Of a DNA stretch of 8,842 nucleotides, positions 4,980 through 8,842 are shown piece by piece (positions within the stretch are counted from its first letter, which is position 1; every line of letters begins with the position of its first letter). Origin of the DNA: Beijerinckiaceae bacterium (lineage in GTDB: Bacteria > Pseudomonadota > Alphaproteobacteria > Rhizobiales > Beijerinckiaceae); the NCBI GenBank assembly GCA_947458675.1, contig CANHAW010000061.1, positions 1 to 8,842 on the forward strand. The letters run 5' to 3'. The notes under the pieces are model-generated. The model did not search any database and was not told the DNA's origin. It worked only from the letters and a program-made list of their open reading frames with translations. The translations under genes were made by a program, and so were the position numbers.

Positions 4980-7124
4980 ATGTCCCTGATTGTGATCGTC
5001 GATGACCGTGTGACCAACCGGAACATTTTCGCGAAGCTTGCCGCTTCGATCGAACAGGATGTGAGCGTTCAGACCTTCGGCGACCCGGAGGAAGCGCTCG
5101 CCTGGCTTGCCGGGCAGACGCCCGATCTCGTCATCACCGATTATAAAATGCCGAAAATGGATGGAGCGGAATTCATTCGCCAATTCCGTGAATTGCCCTC
5201 TTGCGCCGATGTTCCGGTGATTGTCATCACTGTCTATGAAGAGCGCAGTTTCCGCTTGCGCGCGCTTGAATCTGGCGCGACAGATTTTCTGCACAGCCCC
5301 GTTGATCATCACGAATTCATCACGCGTGCGCGCAATCTGTTAAAGCTGCACAAACATCAAATGCTGTTGGCGAGCCGCGCCTCGACGCTGGAGCGCGAAT
5401 TGCGCGTCAGCGAGCACAATCGCGAGCGCGCCCTGCGCGATTCCCGCAAGAGTCTGGCGCAGGTCATCGATACGCTGCCGGTGATGATCAGTGCAGCCGG
5501 CTATGATGGCCGCCTGCTTTTCGTCAATGCCAATCATATCGATTTTGTCGGCCTCGATCCGCAACAGGTTCTGGGCGCTCATGTCGGATTGCTCTTTGGC
5601 GAAGAGCATGGCGCACGCAGTCATTCGCTCGACCGGATGGTCTTTGAGACGGGCCGCCCCTTGCCGAGCTATGAAGAAGAAATGGTCGGCCGCGATGGGG
5701 AACCGCGCGTTTTCATCACAACCAAATCGCCCTTGCGTGACGATACAAATATTGTGAGCGGTGTGCTGACCTCCTCGCTCGACATTACCGCCCGCAAGCG
5801 AACCGAGGGTCATTTGCGCCATCTTGCGCATCATGATCCGCTGACGGATTTGCCGAACAGGACATTACTGCGCGAGCGCATGCGCCGCCTGATCGCGCGC
5901 GCCAGACGGGGCGACCAGCCTTTCGCTTTGCACTTGCTCGATCTCGATGGTTTCAAGGCTGTCAACGATCTGCTTGGCCATTCGGCCGGCGATCGTTTTA
6001 TCAAGCTTGTGGGAGAGCGCCTGCGCGGAGCGATGCGCAGTGAAGACACGCTGGCACGATTGGGTGGCGATGAATTTGCCATTCTGCAGGCGCATGTTGC
6101 TTCAAGCGAAGATGCTGCAGAATTTGCTCGCCGCGTTCTCGAGACGGTTGCCGGTGCTTCCGATTTTGAAAATTCTGGCCTGCGCACAAGTGCCAGTATC
6201 GGCATTGCCATCCATCCCGAGGATGGGATCGACGGCGAGGATCTTTTGAAAAACGCCGATCTTGCCATGTATCGCGCCAAGGCGGAGCAGGGGAATTTCT
6301 TCTGTTTCTATGCTGCCGATATGCAAGCGCGGGCGCGCAACGATGCGCTGCTCGATGGCGAATTGCGGCGCGCTTTGGAGAATGACGAGTTCCTTCTCTA
6401 TTACCAGCCGCAGGTCAATCTCGCGAGCGGACAGATTGTCGGTGCGGAAGCTTTGCTGCGCTGGAACAGGCCTGGCGTTGGAATTGTCGGCCCCGGCGTT
6501 TTCCTCAATCGCGTTGAGGAAAACGGCATGATCGTGCCGCTCAACGAATGGGTGCTGCGTGAGGCATGCCGCGAGGCTTATTCCTGGCAGAAACGCGGAT
6601 TGGCGCTGCGTGTGGGCGTCAATCTCTCGCCGGTGCAGTTCCGCAAGCGCCGCATGCCCTTGCTGGTGGCGCAAATTCTTGGCGAGACCGGTCTGGCCCC
6701 CTCACGGCTCGATCTCGAATTGACCGAGAGTATCGTCGTCAGCGATTTCGATGCCGTCGCCAAGGATCTGCAGCAATTGCTCGATCTGGGCGTCCATGTC
6801 TCGATCGATGATTTTGGAACCGGCTATTCCTCGCTGAATTACGTGAAAAAATTTCCGGTCGACCGGATCAAGATCGATCAGAGTTTCGTCCGCAATCTGT
6901 CGACCGACGCCAATGATGCGGCCATCGTTCGTGCCATTGTGACGCTCGGCAAGAGCCTTGGTTTGGAGATTGTTGCAGAGGGCGTGGAAACAGCCGAGCA
7001 ATTGGCACGATTGCGTGCTGAGGGCTGCGATGAAGTGCAGGGCTATTATTTCGGCAAGCCAATGCCGGCCGATGAGTTTATTGCCTTGCTGGATTGCAGC
7101 GCTCCGCTGGCTGCCAGCGCCTGA
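4980..7124 (+). CDS. response regulator: REC-PAS-GGDEF-EAL, c-di-GMP turnover
   Basis: A soluble protein of 714 residues. The receiver domain (about 1-120) has D8/D9, phosphoacceptor D54 in ITDYKMPKMDG and T84. The usual lysine is replaced by S106 in FLHSPVD. A charged coiled-coil linker (about 121-160) leads to a PAS domain (about 160-272). The GGDEF domain (about 280-440) has DPLTDLPNR, an intact GGDEF at 362-366 and an RxxD inhibitory site (R353-D356) at the usual spacing. The EAL domain (about 455-705) has EALLRW at 490, LDLELTES, DDFGTGYSSL at 610, KIDQSFV, VAEGVET and QGYYFGKP. Both domains thus look catalytically competent, making and degrading c-di-GMP. The receiver resembles that of RpfG. 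The kinase gene 8 nt downstream is RpfC-like, so it is the likely phosphodonor. The ATG is kept although its ribosome binding site is poor, because the receiver strand begins at residue 3. Confidence 0.92.
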   Translation: MSLIVIVDDRVTNRNIFAKLAASIEQDVSVQTFGDPEEALAWLAGQTPDLVITDYKMPKMDGAEFIRQFRELPSCADVPVIVITVYEERSFRLRALESGATDFLHSPVDHHEFITRARNLLKLHKHQMLLASRASTLERELRVSEHNRERALRDSRKSLAQVIDTLPVMISAAGYDGRLLFVNANHIDFVGLDPQQVLGAHVGLLFGEEHGARSHSLDRMVFETGRPLPSYEEEMVGRDGEPRVFITTKSPLRDDTNIVSGVLTSSLDITARKRTEGHLRHLAHHDPLTDLPNRTLLRERMRRLIARARRGDQPFALHLLDLDGFKAVNDLLGHSAGDRFIKLVGERLRGAMRSEDTLARLGGDEFAILQAHVASSEDAAEFARRVLETVAGASDFENSGLRTSASIGIAIHPEDGIDGEDLLKNADLAMYRAKAEQGNFFCFYAADMQARARNDALLDGELRRALENDEFLLYYQPQVNLASGQIVGAEALLRWNRPGVGIVGPGVFLNRVEENGMIVPLNEWVLREACREAYSWQKRGLALRVGVNLSPVQFRKRRMPLLVAQILGETGLAPSRLDLELTESIVVSDFDAVAKDLQQLLDLGVHVSIDDFGTGYSSLNYVKKFPVDRIKIDQSFVRNLSTDANDAAIVRAIVTLGKSLGLEIVAEGVETAEQLARLRAEGCDEVQGYYFGKPMPADEFIALLDCSAPLAASA

Positions 7125-7132
7125 CTTGCCTC

Positions 7133-8842
7133 ATGCATACGACAGCCAAATCATCGCTGCAAAAAAACGTCATCCATCGTGTGAGGACGCGTCTCTCCAA
7201 TCGTCCCGATTCCGAACATGAACTGACATTCAATCGGCTCGCCTTGAGCCTTGTTGCCTTCCTTTGCCTGTTCATCGGTTATCTGGCGGGTGCTGAAGGC
7301 CATCGGCAATTGCTCGATGATATAGGCTTCTATTTCTTTCTCTATACGATAGCGACGTTTCTGCTCTTTCTGCATCTTCTTGCCCAGCCGGGCATCAGCG
7401 TGGCGCGCCGATTGATTGGCATTCCATTGGATATAGGTGTCGTCGCCTATCTGATGCATGCCGGCGGTGAGATCACATCCTTCGTCTATCCGATCTTTCT
7501 CTGGGCCATTTTCGGCAATGGCTTCCGCTTCGGCGTCAAATATCTTTTTGCTGCAAGCGCATTCGGTTTTTGTACTTTTCTTGCTGTCGTTACCACGACG
7601 CCATTCTGGTATGAAAATCGTGAATTGAGTGCGGGCCTGCTGTGCGGGCTTATTGTCCTTCCAGTCTATGTCTCCGTGTTGATCCGTCGCCTGTCGGAAG
7701 CCAAACGCCAGGCTGAGGAGGCCAGTCGGGTCAAGAGCCTGTTTCTTGCCTCGATCAGTCATGAATTACGGACACCGCTGAATGCTGTGATCGGGCTCAG
7801 CGACGTTCTTGTCGGATCGAATCTCAATCGCGATCAGTCCGATATGGTGCGCACGATCGGGAAATCCGGCCGGCTGCTTCTCTCGCTGATCAATTCGCTG
7901 CTCGATTTGTCGCGTATGGAGCACGGCAAAAAGCCGCAAATGGGCGAGTTCGATCTGCATGAATTATTGCGGGATGTTCGCAGCATGTTGCTGGTGCAGG
8001 CGCAGGAGCGAGGTATCGATCTTGCGTTGCATGTCGATCCCTTATTGCCTCGCAAAGTGGTCGGCAGCACACGTCATTTCGAGGAAGTGCTGATCAATCT
8101 TGTCGGTAATGCGATCAAATTTACATCGCATGGCTATGTGTTGATCGAGGCGTCCTGTATCGGCGAAAGTGACGATGAAGGCCTGCGCCTGCGTTTTGAG
8201 GTGACAGACACCGGGATTGGCATTGCCCCTGACGCTCAGGCTCGTATTTTTGAAAGTTTCACGCAGGCCGATGAGACGATCATCGATCGCTTCGGTGGCA
8301 CGGGGCTTGGCCTTTCCATTGCGCGCCAATTGGTCGAGGCCCATGGCGGGCAGATCGGCGTCGAGAGTGTGCCAGGGCGAGGTTCGACTTTCTGGTTTGA
8401 AATTATGGTCAGCCCTGCAGCCGATGCGTCAGCGCTTCCCGCTCAGCTGCCGGTCACACATGTCTTCTCCCAGGATCGCGCTCTGCTTGGCAGCCTGCGC
8501 GATCGCATTGAGAATCTCAGATCGCTGGAAAGCTTTGCCGCACTCGATTCACTTCTCAAAAGCGAGAGCGGGGAGCCGGGCCTTCTGTTTATTGATGAGC
8601 GTCTTCTGCCGGCTGGGGATGTTTCTGAGACTTTCCTCGCTGATCTGCATGCCAACCGGCATGTTGTTTTTCTCATGTCGGCTTGCCCGTCTCATGTCAG
8701 CCGCGCCTTGCGTCGGCATTTCCTCGCTGTTCTCCCCCTGGTTCCGGAGGATATTGTTTTGCTGCAGGCCATGGCTCTTGCTGCAGATTTTTTAAAGCCC
8801 CAGACATGTGTTTCTGAAGAATGTTTTCCCGAGCAGGCATCG
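7133..8842 (+). CDS. rpfC: RpfC-like hybrid histidine kinase, 3' end beyond window
   Basis: An uninterrupted frame of 570 codons runs to the last base, so the protein is incomplete. The N-terminus (R20 to E30, RLSNRPDSEHE) matches the juxtamembrane signature of RpfC, the Xanthomonas DSF sensor. Five or six hydrophobic segments follow between about residues 36 and 184, with RRLIGIPLD and FLWAIFGNGFRFG also RpfC-like. The HisKA domain has H210 in SISHELRTPLN. The ATPase domain has N326 in NLVGNAIKF, DTGIGI (359-364) and GGTGLGL (388-394). Residues about 430-560 look like a receiver fold without a proper acidic pocket. In RpfC a true receiver and an Hpt domain follow, and they would lie outside the window. 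The ATG at 7133 is 8 nt after the response regulator stop, with no clear ribosome binding site, which implies coupled translation. The predicted role is inner-membrane sensing of a DSF-type fatty acid. The ligand is inferred from similarity. Confidence 0.88.
   Translation, partial: MHTTAKSSLQKNVIHRVRTRLSNRPDSEHELTFNRLALSLVAFLCLFIGYLAGAEGHRQLLDDIGFYFFLYTIATFLLFLHLLAQPGISVARRLIGIPLDIGVVAYLMHAGGEITSFVYPIFLWAIFGNGFRFGVKYLFAASAFGFCTFLAVVTTTPFWYENRELSAGLLCGLIVLPVYVSVLIRRLSEAKRQAEEASRVKSLFLASISHELRTPLNAVIGLSDVLVGSNLNRDQSDMVRTIGKSGRLLLSLINSLLDLSRMEHGKKPQMGEFDLHELLRDVRSMLLVQAQERGIDLALHVDPLLPRKVVGSTRHFEEVLINLVGNAIKFTSHGYVLIEASCIGESDDEGLRLRFEVTDTGIGIAPDAQARIFESFTQADETIIDRFGGTGLGLSIARQLVEAHGGQIGVESVPGRGSTFWFEIMVSPAADASALPAQLPVTHVFSQDRALLGSLRDRIENLRSLESFAALDSLLKSESGEPGLLFIDERLLPAGDVSETFLADLHANRHVVFLMSACPSHVSRALRRHFLAVLPLVPEDIVLLQAMALAADFLKPQTCVSEECFPEQAS

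Noticed and set aside
4936..4989. Upstream ORF of 17 codons overlapping the start of the response regulator
   Set aside because: The ribosome binding site is weak and the composition is not protein-like, so overlap with the real start could easily be chance.
7151..7762. 203-residue minus-strand frame opposite the kinase
   Set aside because: It is a shadow of the RpfC-like gene, whose plus-strand frame has membrane segments and the HisKA histidine motif across the same bases.

Overview
The window looks like a chromosomal segment of an alphaproteobacterium of the order Hyphomicrobiales (Rhizobiales), possibly near Beijerinckiaceae or Methylobacteriaceae. This rests on moderate-to-high GC, dense short operons, rhizobial-type sugar-nucleotide genes and several small conserved-looking unknown proteins. 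The exact family is a guess. I see no tRNA, rRNA, CRISPR array, insertion sequence or phage gene.

Layout. Bases 1-269 hold the end of a small unknown gene on the plus strand. Bases 277-2452 hold two divergent SDR-superfamily genes acting on UDP-glucuronate: a UDP-glucuronate 4-epimerase (minus, giving UDP-galacturonate) and a UDP-glucuronate decarboxylase (plus, giving UDP-xylose). They share a 211-bp intergenic region and form a branch point for surface polysaccharide precursors. A clean hairpin separates the second from a minus-strand pair: a PPP-family metallophosphatase and a 69-residue unknown protein overlapping by ATGA. Upstream of the phosphatase (about 3487-3632, minus strand) is an unusual leader-like region. 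It has a Shine-Dalgarno stretch complementary to the 16S rRNA tail over 15 nt, a 22-codon ORF, two mutually incompatible hairpins and a U-tract. Bases 3824-4739 hold three small unknown genes: a very acidic 98-residue protein (plus), a 75-residue protein with a TTG start (minus) and a 95-residue protein (minus).

The most interesting part is 4980-8842. A 714-residue response regulator with REC, PAS, GGDEF and EAL domains is followed 8 nt later by a hybrid histidine kinase that runs off the window. The long kinase frame has no stop before the edge. Its N-terminus and membrane region resemble RpfC, the sensor for diffusible signal factor (DSF) fatty acids in Xanthomonas. The classical partner RpfG ends in an HD-GYP c-di-GMP phosphodiesterase. 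Here the partner carries GGDEF plus EAL, with all signature motifs of both intact. This suggests a DSF-like fatty-acid quorum-sensing module wired to c-di-GMP through a different output. Two perfect inverted repeats lie in the divergent region before it.

Function as a whole: sugar-nucleotide supply for envelope polysaccharide and c-di-GMP signalling are both compatible with surface or biofilm control. Their proximity alone does not show that they are connected.
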